Shown: positions 1-12,078, counted from the stretch's first letter. The stretch is DNA of 64,000 nt from Sulfurovum sp. (GCA_030949725.1 JAUZSE010000006.1:1-64000), one strand, 5' to 3'. Notes: generated by a model not told the origin, from the letters alone. Program-made: numbers and translations.

Positions 1-238
1 TAGCAGATAATAGTGCATTGATAGAACCTGCGGAAGCACCAGCTACAGAATGTAGTTCTGGTTCTACACTTTTTGCTTTTTTTAGCATTTTTATCATAGC
101 CCAGTTGTAACCTGCTTCATAGGCACCCAGACTTACCCCTCCTGAAATGACCATGGAAAAATTTAGTTTTTGACGTTCGGCATGAAGGGTGAGTGTAAAA
201 ATACAGAACAGGAGAGAGAGTTTAAAAAAGATTTTCAT
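1..238 (-). CDS. Patatin-like phospholipase family protein, N-terminal part (runs off window)
   Basis: My translation of the minus strand: MKIFFKLSLLFCIFTLTLHAERQKLNFSMVISGGVSLGAYEAGYN...HSVAGASAGSINALLSA; signal peptide, glycine-rich loop and GASAG nucleophile elbow. Confidence 0.8.
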   Translation of the reverse strand, partial: MKIFFKLSLLFCIFTLTLHAERQKLNFSMVISGGVSLGAYEAGYNWAMIKMLKKAKSVEPELHSVAGASAGSINALLSA

Positions 239-285
239 AGGAGTGACCTTTTGAGATAGAGAGTCTTAAAGAGGGTAGGGATACA

Positions 286-1455
286 TTACCCTCTCGTGTG
301 CTTGATAAACTTTTCGATACGTCTGATTCCCTCGCGTATAGTTATAATATCTGTTGCAAAAGAAAACCTAAAATACCCTTGCGATCCAAATCCTATACCA
401 GGAATCACGGCAACACCTGTAGCTTGAAGTAAGTCTTTGCAGAACTCAATGGAGTCATTGGATACATCTTTGATATTTACAAAGAGGTAGAATGCTCCCT
501 CTGGTTTCAAGACAGATAAACCCTCTATAGCATTGAAAAGTTGTACGGCTTCATCTGCTCTAGCTTCAAAAGCCCTTCTCATAGTCTCTATATCATCATC
601 TACTTCACCTAGAAGTGCAGGGATAGCAGCTTTTTGAGTAATAGAATTGATATTTGAAGTACTTTGACTTTGTAGTTTGTTCATCGCAGCAATCAGTGTT
701 TTGTTTGGTGTTGCCAAATACCCAAAACGCCATCCCGTCATGGCTACAGATTTGCTAAGACCATTAACCGTGACGGTACGTTGGTACATGTCTTCAGAGA
801 TGCTTGCTGTGGCTACAAATTTGATGCCATAGACAAGTTTTTCATACATTTCATCAGACACAACAAGGATATTGGTTCCCTTTAAGACTTCAGCCAAAGC
901 TTCAAGTTCTTGTTTGGAGTATACCGAGCCTGTAGGGTTGGAAGGTGAAGTGAGTATGAGCATTTTTGTTTGAGGCGTAATAGTATTTCTTAGCTGATCC
1001 GCAGTAATTTTAAAACCTGCTATTTCATTGGTCTCTATAATCATAGGTATAGCACCTGTGTATTTGACCAATTCAGGGTATGTCACCCAATAAGGTGCGG
1101 GGATGATGACTTCATCTTCGGGATTAAGTACAGTTTGGAAGAGGTTAAAAAGTGCTTGTTTGGCACCATTGCTTACGATGATGTCAGAGGGAGCATAGTC
1201 TAGTCCATTGTCTCTTTTGAGTTTGGTGGCGATGGCTTCAAGAAGTTCTGGTATGCCAGCTACAGCGGTGTACTTTGTAAACCCTTCATTGATAGCTTTG
1301 ATAGCTGCATCTTTGATAGGTTGTGGCGTAGAAAAGTCTGGCTCACCTGCTGAAAAAGAGAGAATATCTTTGCCTTGTGCTTTTAAATCACGGGCAAGTG
1401 AAGAGATAGCGATGGTAAGTGACGGAGAGAGTGTTTGGATGCGATCAGATAGCAT
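286..1455 (-). CDS. aspC: Pyridoxal-phosphate aspartate aminotransferase (class I)
   Basis: 389 aa; SAGEPDFSTP, SNPTGSVYSK, NGLSKSVAMTGWRFGYLA motifs. Confidence 0.9.
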   Translation of the reverse strand: MLSDRIQTLSPSLTIAISSLARDLKAQGKDILSFSAGEPDFSTPQPIKDAAIKAINEGFTKYTAVAGIPELLEAIATKLKRDNGLDYAPSDIIVSNGAKQALFNLFQTVLNPEDEVIIPAPYWVTYPELVKYTGAIPMIIETNEIAGFKITADQLRNTITPQTKMLILTSPSNPTGSVYSKQELEALAEVLKGTNILVVSDEMYEKLVYGIKFVATASISEDMYQRTVTVNGLSKSVAMTGWRFGYLATPNKTLIAAMNKLQSQSTSNINSITQKAAIPALLGEVDDDIETMRRAFEARADEAVQLFNAIEGLSVLKPEGAFYLFVNIKDVSNDSIEFCKDLLQATGVAVIPGIGFGSQGYFRFSFATDIITIREGIRRIEKFIKHTRG

Positions 1456-1546
1456 GAAAACCCTTTAATGAAATTAATTTAAACAACTTAGATTATATCT
1501 TAAAGAGGGTTATATCATCTTATTTAGGTACTAAGAGGGGGTATTT

Positions 1547-2248
1547 TTAATCCATACTGTGAATAAAGTTGTCATACTCTTCATCTAAATCATTTTCTTT
1601 TTGCTTAATAGCATCTTGTTTGGCTTTGGGTAAAGCAGCTTCTAGTACTTCAATACGTTTTATTAGGTACTCAAAAATTTCCTTATTGACATCGGGCATG
1701 ATGGCATGGTCTAGATGAGAGCGTTCTCTTTGGCATTGTATGACACGGGCAGGTATACCTATAGCTGTAGCAGAAAAAGGCACATTTTTAACGACCACTG
1801 AATTGGCACCTATTTTTGCATCATCTCCTATATAGATGTTGCCCAATACTTTTGCACCAGCACCTATAACTACATTGTTACCTATAGTAGGGTGGCGTTT
1901 ACCTTTGGAAGTCTTGACACCACCAAGGGTTACTTGTTGGTAGATGATCACATCATTACCGATAATCGTCGTCTCACCTATCACCACACCCACACCATGA
2001 TCTATAAATACTCTACGTCCTATAGTCGCTGCTGGATGTATGTCTATCATCGTGAAGAACATGCCAAAAGCAGAAATAAACCTAGGGATGAAGCGTAAGC
2101 CTTTTTTGTGTAAGGCATGCGCAAAACGATGGAAAAAAAGTGCCCATAGACCAGGATAGTTAAAAAATAATTCAAAAGTAGAATGCAGGGCAGGGTCATT
2201 TTTCTTGACATTGGTGAAATCTTCTTTAATGAGTCTAAATATATTCAC
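1547..2248 (-). CDS. cysE: Serine O-acetyltransferase
   Basis: Left-handed beta-helix hexapeptide repeats; IDIHPAATIGRRVFIDHGVGVVIGETTIIGNDV. Confidence 0.92.
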   Translation of the reverse strand: MNIFRLIKEDFTNVKKNDPALHSTFELFFNYPGLWALFFHRFAHALHKKGLRFIPRFISAFGMFFTMIDIHPAATIGRRVFIDHGVGVVIGETTIIGNDVIIYQQVTLGGVKTSKGKRHPTIGNNVVIGAGAKVLGNIYIGDDAKIGANSVVVKNVPFSATAIGIPARVIQCQRERSHLDHAIMPDVNKEIFEYLIKRIEVLEAALPKAKQDAIKQKENDLDEEYDNFIHSMD

Positions 2249-4131
2249 TATGTATTGTCCTTGTTTGTATTGTTTGTATTGTGGGCTTGTATGGTTTTAA
2301 GATAACTGTTTTCACTTAAATAAAGATATAGTTTACCTAAAAGTTCTCTTTTTTCTTCTTGTGTAATATGCGTGGATGCTTCAATACGATATTTGAGTGT
2401 CTTATCTATAATATTAGTATCATAGTCTAAGTCATCAAGTACATCCATAAGATTTTGTGCTTCTATAAGGTGTTCAACGTAGTATTTACCCTCTGTATCA
2501 AAATGGATGACGGCTTCTGTAGGATGAGTAAAGAGGTTATGTTTCATGCCAAGTACTTCTTGATATGCTCCCGTAAGGAAAAAAGCCAAAAAGTATTCTT
2601 CTTTGCTTACGTCGATGTCATGGAGGTAAAGTGGTAATTCACGGTTAAAACCTATCTCACCATCGCTATCACAGGTGATATCCCAAATACTTGCAGGATT
2701 GCTTGGTTTGGTATCGAGTCTATCGAGTGGCATGATAGGAAACTGTTGTGCCAAACCCCAAAAATCTGGAAGTGATTGGAAAGCAGAAAAATTTACAAGA
2801 TACTTTTCTTGTATACGGTCTTGTAGCTTTTTGAGTTCATCTGTATCTTCAGATTTAAGCAAAGCAATAGATTTTTTGATGATAAGATTGACAAGTATCT
2901 CTGTATTGGAACGGTCTTCGAGATCTATATATCCTAAATCAAAGAGTGTGAGCAAAGATTCCATGTGATCGAGTGCATCATGCAGGTATTCTCTGGCGTG
3001 TTTACGTGAGATTGATTTATAGAGATCATGTAACTCTTCTATGAGTGGGGGGTTTGTGTCTTTAAGACGTAAACCTTTTTCATTGTACTCTTGAGAAAAT
3101 AGCTCTAATACAGGTGCAATAAGTACAGAGTGTGATGCAGCAATGTAGCGTCCAGACTCCGTAAATATGTCAGGCTCATCTACCCCTTTGCTTCTGGCGA
3201 TTTCTTGCATAAGATAGACCACATCATTGGCGAACTCTTGTAAGGAATAGTTGCGTTCCGTTTTCCCTTCGTGTTGGCTATACTCTACTGCCAAACCACC
3301 CCCTATATTGATGGCTCCTAGAGCATCTGCACCACGTTTTTTGAGTTCTGCGTAGATGTTACCTGCTTCACGTAAAGCTTTTTTGAGTGGGGCAATCTCT
3401 CCCATTTGTGAACCGATGTGAAAATGAATCATCCATAAATGCCCTAAGAGATTATTTTTTTTGAGCATCTCATAGGCTTCAAGAAGTTCGGTTGATGTCA
3501 GACCAAATTTGGAACTATATCCACCACTTTTTGCCCAGATACCTATACCCGAACTATGCAGACGGATACGCACACCAATTTTAGGTGTCATAGGCGTACT
3601 GGCTGTAGTGTTAAACTCACGATTGACTTGTATAATCGTTTCTAACTCTCCTAGACCTTCTATAGTAATAGTAAGATTATGTCCCATTTTGACAGCAATA
3701 AAACAAAGAGAAATCATCTCCTTGTCTTTAAACCCATTGACTGTGATAGGTGCGCCTAGCGGGGTTTTGGTCATAGCAATGATAAGTTCTGCTTTACTTC
3801 CTGCTTCCAAACCGTAATTGTATGCAGATGATACGTCCATCAAGGAAGTGATGAAGTTTGGAAACTGATTGACTTTGAGTGGGAAAACAGCATGGAAACT
3901 ACCGCTATAGTTAAATTCCTGTTTTGCTTTTTCAAAGGTGTTGAAAAGTGTAGAGATCTGTTTTTCTATCAGGTGTGGAAAACGAAGAAGAAGCGGGCCC
4001 TTATACCCTTTGTTCCGAATGTCTTGTGTGATTTGGAGCAAAGAAGGTTTAGAGGCATGGTTAATATTGACAGTGTCGTTATGGATAACAAAGTTATCGT
4101 CAGCCCAAATATCTAACCCGAAATCTTTCAT
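2248..4131 (-). CDS. speA: Biosynthetic arginine decarboxylase
   Basis: 627 aa; FPLKVNQ, GLEAGSKAEL, HFHIGSQ, INIGGGLAVEY motifs. Confidence 0.93.
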   Translation of the reverse strand: MKDFGLDIWADDNFVIHNDTVNINHASKPSLLQITQDIRNKGYKGPLLLRFPHLIEKQISTLFNTFEKAKQEFNYSGSFHAVFPLKVNQFPNFITSLMDVSSAYNYGLEAGSKAELIIAMTKTPLGAPITVNGFKDKEMISLCFIAVKMGHNLTITIEGLGELETIIQVNREFNTTASTPMTPKIGVRIRLHSSGIGIWAKSGGYSSKFGLTSTELLEAYEMLKKNNLLGHLWMIHFHIGSQMGEIAPLKKALREAGNIYAELKKRGADALGAINIGGGLAVEYSQHEGKTERNYSLQEFANDVVYLMQEIARSKGVDEPDIFTESGRYIAASHSVLIAPVLELFSQEYNEKGLRLKDTNPPLIEELHDLYKSISRKHAREYLHDALDHMESLLTLFDLGYIDLEDRSNTEILVNLIIKKSIALLKSEDTDELKKLQDRIQEKYLVNFSAFQSLPDFWGLAQQFPIMPLDRLDTKPSNPASIWDITCDSDGEIGFNRELPLYLHDIDVSKEEYFLAFFLTGAYQEVLGMKHNLFTHPTEAVIHFDTEGKYYVEHLIEAQNLMDVLDDLDYDTNIIDKTLKYRIEASTHITQEEKRELLGKLYLYLSENSYLKTIQAHNTNNTNKDNT

Positions 4132-5211
4132 TATATACCTACTTTTTTATAATCTGTTGGTTCTTCTTGTGTGATGCGGTGTATATTGCCTCCAAGAGAA
4201 GAGATAGCATCAATTTGAACTTCTTCTATGCTTCTTTTAGGAAAGGCAAGTTGCAGGGCTATGTTGGGCATTATAGTCAGCTTCTGCATCTCCAAAAGAC
4301 TGGATGATAACAGCACGATTAGAAAGATAATAACCTAAATAGCTTTTGTTCCCAACCCTCATGGCATCAATGATGACTACTTCAAGTGGCTTTCCCTTTG
4401 CATCCATTGCTGATTGTAAGGTTTGTATGTTTTCTCTTGTGCGTGTATATGCTTCGGTATTTTTATTATTGTTTCTATGTACAAGTACAAGACCCTCTTT
4501 GACAAAACGTGCTTGTATCTCTCTTTGCGTATTTGTTTTTTCTTCATTGCCTTTAAGCCAAATGATCTTTTGAAGTCCAAGCAATAGTTTTAACTCTATT
4601 TCGATCTCTTCTTTCTTCCAATAAGGATTAGAATCATCATTGATGATACAATTCTCTATCATAATAGCAGTACCTGCACCATCTACTGTAAAACAACTGG
4701 CATTGACTGTGAGGTTGGAGTGAATGCTCTTTACGTCTGCTTGAGCGATAACAACATTTGCCATTTTAGGACTTGTCTTGTCTTTTTTGTCATCCTCTTC
4801 TTCTACCCTAGGGAAGTTAAAGTTTATAGCAGACTTATGGTCTTTTTCATCCCAAACGAAAGTAGGTCCTTCCTCTCTCATCCATGGCGTATTCATCTCT
4901 GATTCAATAACTTCTATAGGATAATGATGTGTATCCAAACTTCCAAGGAGTGCTAGAAGTTCTTTATGATCTGCCTTTTTAACCAAGATGGATACAGGTT
5001 CATACTGTGCAATGGCTGTGATAACAAGTATAAGGTTGTGTTTTATTTCATCTGTGTGAAAAGCGATCCATGTTTTTTTATGTGCATTACTTTCATGAGG
5101 TAAGTATGAAGGAGTGATCAGTAAAAGTTCACCTCTTTTATCACGGGTACAAGACCATATAACAGTACCCAACAGTAGTAGCATCACAATTCTACGTTTT
5201 ATATGTCTCAT
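4131..5211 (-). CDS. Agmatine deiminase/peptidylarginine deiminase-family lipoprotein (frameshifted near 4260; probably catalytically inactive)
   Basis: ORFs 4237..5211 and 4131..4316 are the two parts of one gene; lipobox VIWSC; family landmarks TPWMREEGP, NPYWKKEEIEIELKLLLGLQKIIWL, SLGGNIHRITQEEP. Confidence 0.75.
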
Positions 5212-5267
5212 AGATTCCCTTATATTTTTGGAATTATATCTAAAGTTTTAATCTAATCTTAACTATA

Positions 5268-6380
5268 ATGGTTATTATGAAGCAACTGTTCCTAATATAT
5301 GAAAATAATCCTGATCATCTTAAGCTTTTGGCAACAGGAAAATGGATGCTTGATACTGTACTTCAAATAGAGAAAGAACTGCGTAAAACGCCTTGTGATC
5401 AAAAGATCATTTGGGATCTCTCAGGGATCAATGATTTTGATTCTGCGGGTATTTTACTTTTTATAGAATATTTAGAACGTTTTCAAGATCAGACCCATGT
5501 AGAGGTTATAGGGTATAGCCATAATCAAAAAGAGATGTATGTACTTCTGCATAAAAATATTCATAAGATTCAACGCCCTAAAAAGAAAAATATTTTAGAA
5601 AAGATAGGTGAGAGTAGTTTTGAAATCTATAAAGATATTAAAGAGTTTATTACTTTTACGGGACATGTTATACACGCCTTTATACATACAATTTTAAACC
5701 CCAAAGAGATACGCCTTAAAGAAATAGTCTATCATATACACCAATCAGGATTTAATGCACTTATCATTATAGGATTGACCTCATTTTTAGTGGGGATGGT
5801 CATCTCTTATCAGGGGTCTGTACAATTGGCCAAATTTGGTGCGGATATTTTCATTGTAGATACAGTAGCTATTTCTATTACACGAGAATTAGGGCCTATG
5901 ATAACAGCTATAGTCATAGCAGGGCGTAGTGGTTCTGCGTATACAGCTGAAATAGGCGCTATGAAAATCACAGAAGAAATTTCGGCTATGAGAACTATGG
6001 GCTTTGACCCTTATACTTTCTTGGTATTGCCACGGATCATTGCACTTATGATTGCATTGCCTTTACTTATCTTTTTTGCAAATATAATGGGTATATTGGG
6101 TGGTATGGTTGCAGCTATGATGGCACTAGATATTTCTATGGTACAATTTACCAATAGACTCTATGAAGTATTGGAAGTAAAGCACTATATATTGGGGATG
6201 ATTAAAGGCCCTGTATTTGCTTTGATTATCGCTTCTATAGGCTGTTTTAGAGGATTTCAGGTTTCAAATAACACGGAGAGCATAGGGCTTCATACGACAC
6301 AATCTGTGGTAAATTCTATTTTCTTAGTCATCGCTTTTGATGCACTTTTTTCAGTACTTTATACGGAGTTAGGACTATGA
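5268..6380 (+). CDS. MlaE-type ABC transporter permease with N-terminal STAS domain
   Basis: 370 aa; STAS-like N-terminus, then GPMITAIVIAGRSGSAYTAEIGAMKITEEISAMRTMGFDP. Confidence 0.9.
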   Translation: MVIMKQLFLIYENNPDHLKLLATGKWMLDTVLQIEKELRKTPCDQKIIWDLSGINDFDSAGILLFIEYLERFQDQTHVEVIGYSHNQKEMYVLLHKNIHKIQRPKKKNILEKIGESSFEIYKDIKEFITFTGHVIHAFIHTILNPKEIRLKEIVYHIHQSGFNALIIIGLTSFLVGMVISYQGSVQLAKFGADIFIVDTVAISITRELGPMITAIVIAGRSGSAYTAEIGAMKITEEISAMRTMGFDPYTFLVLPRIIALMIALPLLIFFANIMGILGGMVAAMMALDISMVQFTNRLYEVLEVKHYILGMIKGPVFALIIASIGCFRGFQVSNNTESIGLHTTQSVVNSIFLVIAFDALFSVLYTELGL

Positions 6381-7150
6381 ATACAGTCATAAAAGTAGAT
6401 GGCATAGTGACAAGGTTTGGTGAAAGAACCATACACGATGGTGTGAATCTTCATATAGATAAAAACGAAATCTATGCTATTTTGGGTGAAAGTGGTTCAG
6501 GTAAATCTGTACTGATGAAAGAGATGATTATGCTTTTAGAGCCTAGTGGGGGAAAAGTAAGTGTATTGGGTAAGATGTTAAATAATATTAGTTTTAAAGA
6601 TGCACAAGCATTGCGAAGTGATTGGGGAGTACTTTTCCAATTTGGAGCACTTTACTCTTCTTTGAGTATCGCAGAAAATATAGAAGTACAACTCAAAGAA
6701 TTTAGCAATATATCTCAAATGATGAGAAATAAATTGGTGGCTTCCAAATTGGCTTTGGTAGGGCTAGAGCCTTATGTTGGAGCATTGTATCCTTCAGAGT
6801 TAAGTGGTGGTATGGTAAAACGTGCAGCACTGGCTCGTGCTTTAGCCATGGAGCCAAAATTACTTTTTTTAGATGAACCTACTTCAGGACTTGACCCCAT
6901 CGGAGCGCGTAATTTTGATGCACTTATCGTTGAGTTACGTGATTTACTGGGTATTACCGTTGTGATGATCACGCATGACTTAGACAGTATATTTTCCATC
7001 GTTGATCGTATGGCAGTTTTGGCAGATAAACATGTCGTAGCAGAAGGTACATTGGAAAATGTGCTACAATCTAAACATCCTTTTGTGGAAGCATTTTTTA
7101 GAAATGAGTACACAAAAGAGCGTTTTAAGGACAAGGTAAAAGATGTATAG
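6377..7150 (+). CDS. MlaF-type ABC transporter ATPase
   Basis: Walker A GESGSGKS, signature ELSGGMVKR, Walker B LLFLDEPTSGLDP. Confidence 0.92.
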   Translation: MNTVIKVDGIVTRFGERTIHDGVNLHIDKNEIYAILGESGSGKSVLMKEMIMLLEPSGGKVSVLGKMLNNISFKDAQALRSDWGVLFQFGALYSSLSIAENIEVQLKEFSNISQMMRNKLVASKLALVGLEPYVGALYPSELSGGMVKRAALARALAMEPKLLFLDEPTSGLDPIGARNFDALIVELRDLLGITVVMITHDLDSIFSIVDRMAVLADKHVVAEGTLENVLQSKHPFVEAFFRNEYTKERFKDKVKDV

Positions 7151-8012
7151 CAAAGTAAATTATACTGTAGTCGGTTTGTTTGTATTGCTTTTTTCTGCGG
7201 GTCTGCTGTGGTTTGGCTTTTGGCTTGCTAAAGTGGGTTTGCAAGAAAACTTCAGTCTGTATAAACTGGAGATGAAAGAATCTGTTTCTGGACTTTCAAA
7301 AGATTCAAATGTAAAGCTACGAGGGGTAAACATAGGTCGTGTCTCTGCCATACGCATCAACCCTGAAAATATAGAAAGTATTGAAATACTCTTAGAAATA
7401 AAAGAGAACATTCCTATCAAAGAAGACATGCTAGCATCTACACAAATGTTGGGTATCACAGGTCTTTTATCTATAGAAATAGAGGGGGGAACCAATGGGG
7501 CTAAAACCTTAATTCCCACAAAATCATACATTCCTTTGATTCCATCTAAACCTTCACTGCTTTCAAAACTGACAAACAATCTTGATAGTTTGAGTGATAA
7601 ACTTGAAAACCTACTTTCAGACAAACATATAGAAACGCTAGGAAAGATCCTTGACAATACGCAAAAGCTGACAGCCAAAGGTGAAATACTGGAAGATAAA
7701 GCCATTATTTCCCTTGAAGAAGCAAGTACAGACTTTAAACAGATGCAAAAAGATTTTACCCAGATCAAAGATGTCACTGTTCCTACGGTAGATAAACTGT
7801 TTGAAACCAGTAAGAACTTTAATCGTGTAGTCTTGAAGTTTGAAAAAAGTTTAGACAGAGGCGATTACAATTTTAAAAAGATGCTTGAACCGATCTTGGT
7901 AGAGATACAAATACTTTCCAATCAACTCAATAGCATGTCCAGAGAACTTGGGCAAAATCCTAGTGATATATTATTTAAATCAAGAAAATCAAGAAGAGGA
8001 CCGGGAGAATGA
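7143..8012 (+). CDS. MlaD/MCE-family substrate-binding protein
   Basis: N-terminal TM helix plus MCE domain VSGLSKDSNVKLRGVNIGRVSAI. Confidence 0.88.
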   Translation: MYSKVNYTVVGLFVLLFSAGLLWFGFWLAKVGLQENFSLYKLEMKESVSGLSKDSNVKLRGVNIGRVSAIRINPENIESIEILLEIKENIPIKEDMLASTQMLGITGLLSIEIEGGTNGAKTLIPTKSYIPLIPSKPSLLSKLTNNLDSLSDKLENLLSDKHIETLGKILDNTQKLTAKGEILEDKAIISLEEASTDFKQMQKDFTQIKDVTVPTVDKLFETSKNFNRVVLKFEKSLDRGDYNFKKMLEPILVEIQILSNQLNSMSRELGQNPSDILFKSRKSRRGPGE

Positions 8013-8609
8013 TAAGTCTTAGAAAAAAGTTTGTATTGATGAGTATCTGTGTCGGATTCATTGGGTGTACAAAAGCACCAGTACTCAAAGTATATAGTTT
8101 AAATGTACCTAGCGTAGGAACTACACAGAGCAGTATCTACTCTAGTAAAAGTATAAAACTAACCCTATCCTCAGAGCCTAAGAGAACAAATGTCTCAAAA
8201 AATGAACTTTTCCTATAGTAACAGTGACCGTGGTACCTATCAAAATTCTGAATGGTCAAACGATATGTCTAAACTTTTACAAGGTACCTTTATAGAAGTG
8301 TTAGACAGTGCAAAACTCTTCAAAGTAGTACTCTCAGACACGACAACACTGAAAGAAAACTATCGCCTAGAAAGTAATATTTTTGCCTTTGAACATAGAG
8401 TAAGAGACAGACAGTCTCATGCCATCATCTCCATACAGTTCACCCTGATCAATGCAGACACGGGAAAACTGGTTAAAAGCAAGAGGTTTAGCTATCAAGA
8501 ACCTACACAAAGCACTGATGCTAAAGGCTATGCCTCTGCTACAAATGTCATTATGCGTAAGTTGAGTGGAGATTTGCTTGAGGTGGTTGCGTTAAAACGC
8601 AGCTACTAA
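8009..8609 (+). CDS. ABC-type transport auxiliary lipoprotein (split by an apparent frameshift near 8200)
   Basis: ORFs 8009..8218 (lipobox FIGC) and 8190..8609 are consecutive; last gene of the Mla-type operon. Confidence 0.65.
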
Positions 8610-9804
8610 AACAGTTGTTTCTTCCTTACTTTCCAAATCTTTCACCCAAACCGTTCCGTTTGCTAAGCTCATCTTCACCGATAAGTACAGCATAACGTGC
8701 GTTGATTTTGTCTGCACCTTTCATGTGACTTTTGAAACCTTTAGAATTATATTCTAAAGTCACTTTTGTCTCTTTACGTTTTGTAGTGGCAAGTGGGAAG
8801 AGGGCTTCTACTGCTTCTTCGACCATCGCACCCATATATATACCATCACGCGATATTTCTGGCATCTGCACCAGTTCCATAATACGCTCTATACCTATAG
8901 CAAAGCCAACAGCAGGGGTAGGTTTCCCATCTAAAAATTCTACCAGTTTGTCATAACGTCCCCCACCTGCAATAGCAGATTGCGCACCAATTTCATTACT
9001 TACGAACTCAAAGGCTGTTTTGTTGTAGTAGTCTAATCCACGTACTAGGTTTGTGTCTACTTCATATTTGATACCTGCAGTGTCCAGTAACTCTGTGAGC
9101 TTTTTAAAATCGGTGTCACAAACTTCACAAAGGTTACTTATGAGTTTTGGTGAGTTTGCTAACAATGACTGACATGTTTTGTTTTTGCAGTCAAGCACAC
9201 GGATAGGGTTGCTAATTATACGTCTGTTACAGTCTTCACATAATTCATCTTTTATCTCTGTCAAAAAGCTTACTAGATTCTTTTTGTAAGGAGGCATACA
9301 GGTAGTACATCCAAGGGAGTTTATCTGAAGGTCAAAACCGATACCTAATGCGTTAAAGATTTGACTAATCATCGTGATAATCGTAAAGTCCTCATAGACT
9401 GAACCTTCACCAAAACTTTCACATCCAAACTGGTGAAATTCTCTGAAACGACCTTTTTGTGGTCTTTCATAACGAAACATAGGTCCATAGTAGTAAAATT
9501 TCTGCTTCATAGGCTGACGGTCTAGTTTTGCATGTACAAAGGCACGAACCACACCTGCTGTTCCTTCAGGACGCATACACACATCATTGCCCCCTTTGTC
9601 TTCAAACTGATACATCTCTTTGCCTACAATATCAGAACTCTCACCAACGGAACGTTTAAATAGAGCCGTCTCTTCGAGTATAGGCGTTTCTATGTAGCCA
9701 TAGCCATAACGTTTGGCTACACCTATAGCAGTAGTAACGATGTGTACAAAATGTTGACTATCATCAAAAGTGAGGTCTTTCATACCTCTGAGTGGGTTTA
9801 TCAT
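8592..9804 (-). CDS. hisS: Histidyl-tRNA synthetase (frameshifted near the 3' end)
   Basis: INPLRGMKDL, MRPEGTAGVVRAFVHAKL, RGLDYYNKTAFEF, AGGGRYDKL; after the apparent frameshift near 8665 the frame reads ELANGTVWVKDLESKEETTVLVAAF*. The 444-aa ORF start at 9960 is artificial. Confidence 0.9.
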
Positions 9805-9849
9805 GTGTGTTTCCTTGTAGGGTGCGTTTTTCAACGCACCAATAATTAT

Positions 9850-10433
9850 CGCAATTATAGCTCTAAATAGCTCAATATCTTTTGATGAATGTTTTCTATA
9901 CGTATCTGTCGCATCCACTTCTAGGTAGTCTATGTCTAGTTTTTGTAAGCTCTCATGCATTTTATGCTGTACATTTAGTAGGTATTTTAAACCACGTAAC
10001 TCGATGCCATCTAGTTCTTTTTGGGAAGTACGTTGCTCTAACGTTTTCGATATCTAGTTAAAAACAACACGATTTTATCTGGAAAATGCTCTTTGAGTGC
10101 AAACTTGTTCAGTGCAACAAGTGCATCAAAATCAAAATCTCCATTGGCTAAAGCATAGCCGATGCCTGAGAGAAAACCTCTGTCAGAGATGACAACTTTA
10201 TCTTTATTTGGCTTCTACTACTTCTTCATAATGTTCTGCTCGGTCAGCTAGAAAGAGTAAAAGTTCTGCACGTTTAGATTTAATTGAATCTGAAAGGAGT
10301 ATTTCTCTGGCTTTCACACCAAACTTTGTACCCCCTGGTTCATGTGTAACTATGACCTCAGGGTGTTGATTAGCTATGAGTTGTATCTGCGTGCTTTTCC
10401 CACACGTGTCTATACCTTCAAAGAGTATATACA

Positions 10434-10434
<1 letters not shown>
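9850..10434 (-). CDS. tmk: Thymidylate kinase (several apparent frameshifts; end approximate)
   Basis: MYILFEGIDTCGKSTQIQLIA, THEPGGTKFG, LLFLADRAEHYEEVVEA; continues in another frame as KDKVVISDRGFLSGIGYALANGDFDFDALVALNKFAL, then MHESLQKLDIDYLEVDATDT. Confidence 0.85.
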
Positions 10435-11443
<1,009 letters not shown>

Positions 11444-11563
11444 TTTGTTACCCTTGTCTTTTAGTAAAGAGATTATAGCAAAAGAAAATTAGAGTGCTGT
11501 AATTATGATTTGTAGGCTTGATTAAATCAGATACATAAGTATTAATCTGCTAAAATCTCCAAA

Positions 11564-12078
11564 ATGAAACCTATAGAAATACAGTTTAGCCCTGCAAATC
11601 CCGATATTATACAAAACTTTGTAGAACTCGAAGAGTTTTATCCGCCTTTACATGAAAGTGAAAATGATTATCCCTCTGTCAAGGCATGGCTTAAACAAAT
11701 TCGTCTTGAAGGGTTTAGCGAAGAGATGATGAAAGAGATAATTCTTTATTATTTTAGGCTTATCAAAAAAGAAAAATATGAAGAATCAGCCCAACTCATA
11801 CTCGTCTCTTGTGCTACCCATCACGACAACGCTTGTTATATTTTAGCTAGAGAACTCTTTAGGGGATTATTATTTGAAGCCAATCCCTCAGCCTCTTTTG
11901 GGATGTTTTCAACTTTAGCAAGAGGAGGGCATGCCGAAGCCTTATGCGACTTGGCACTTTTTTTACAAAAATGGAATTACCGTAAAAAAGAACAAATCCC
12001 ACGCCAAAAAACTCTATGAACAAGCCATGAACGCAGGCGTAGAAAGAGCGAGGAAGCATTATGAGGCGTTGTCTTGAC
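11564..12078 (+). CDS. Sel1-repeat-like protein (frameshift near 11970)
   Basis: ORF 11564..12019; the next frame restores a Sel1-like tail VKKNKSHAKKLYEQAMNAGVERARKHYEALS*. Confidence 0.55.

Noticed and set aside
7160-7777. Long antisense ORF (205 aa) opposite MlaD, and many similar antisense ORFs (e.g. 30039..30620, 32265..32771, 34026..34553, 52702..53253)
   Set aside because: Low-complexity Ser/Ile/Phe-rich translations opposite confidently identified genes; no start context or family features
8626-9960. 444-aa hisS ORF with a 52-aa N-terminal extension
   Set aside because: The extension (MHESLQKLDIDYLEVDATDT...) is the end of tmk in a different gene; the proper hisS start is MINPLRGMKDL at 9804
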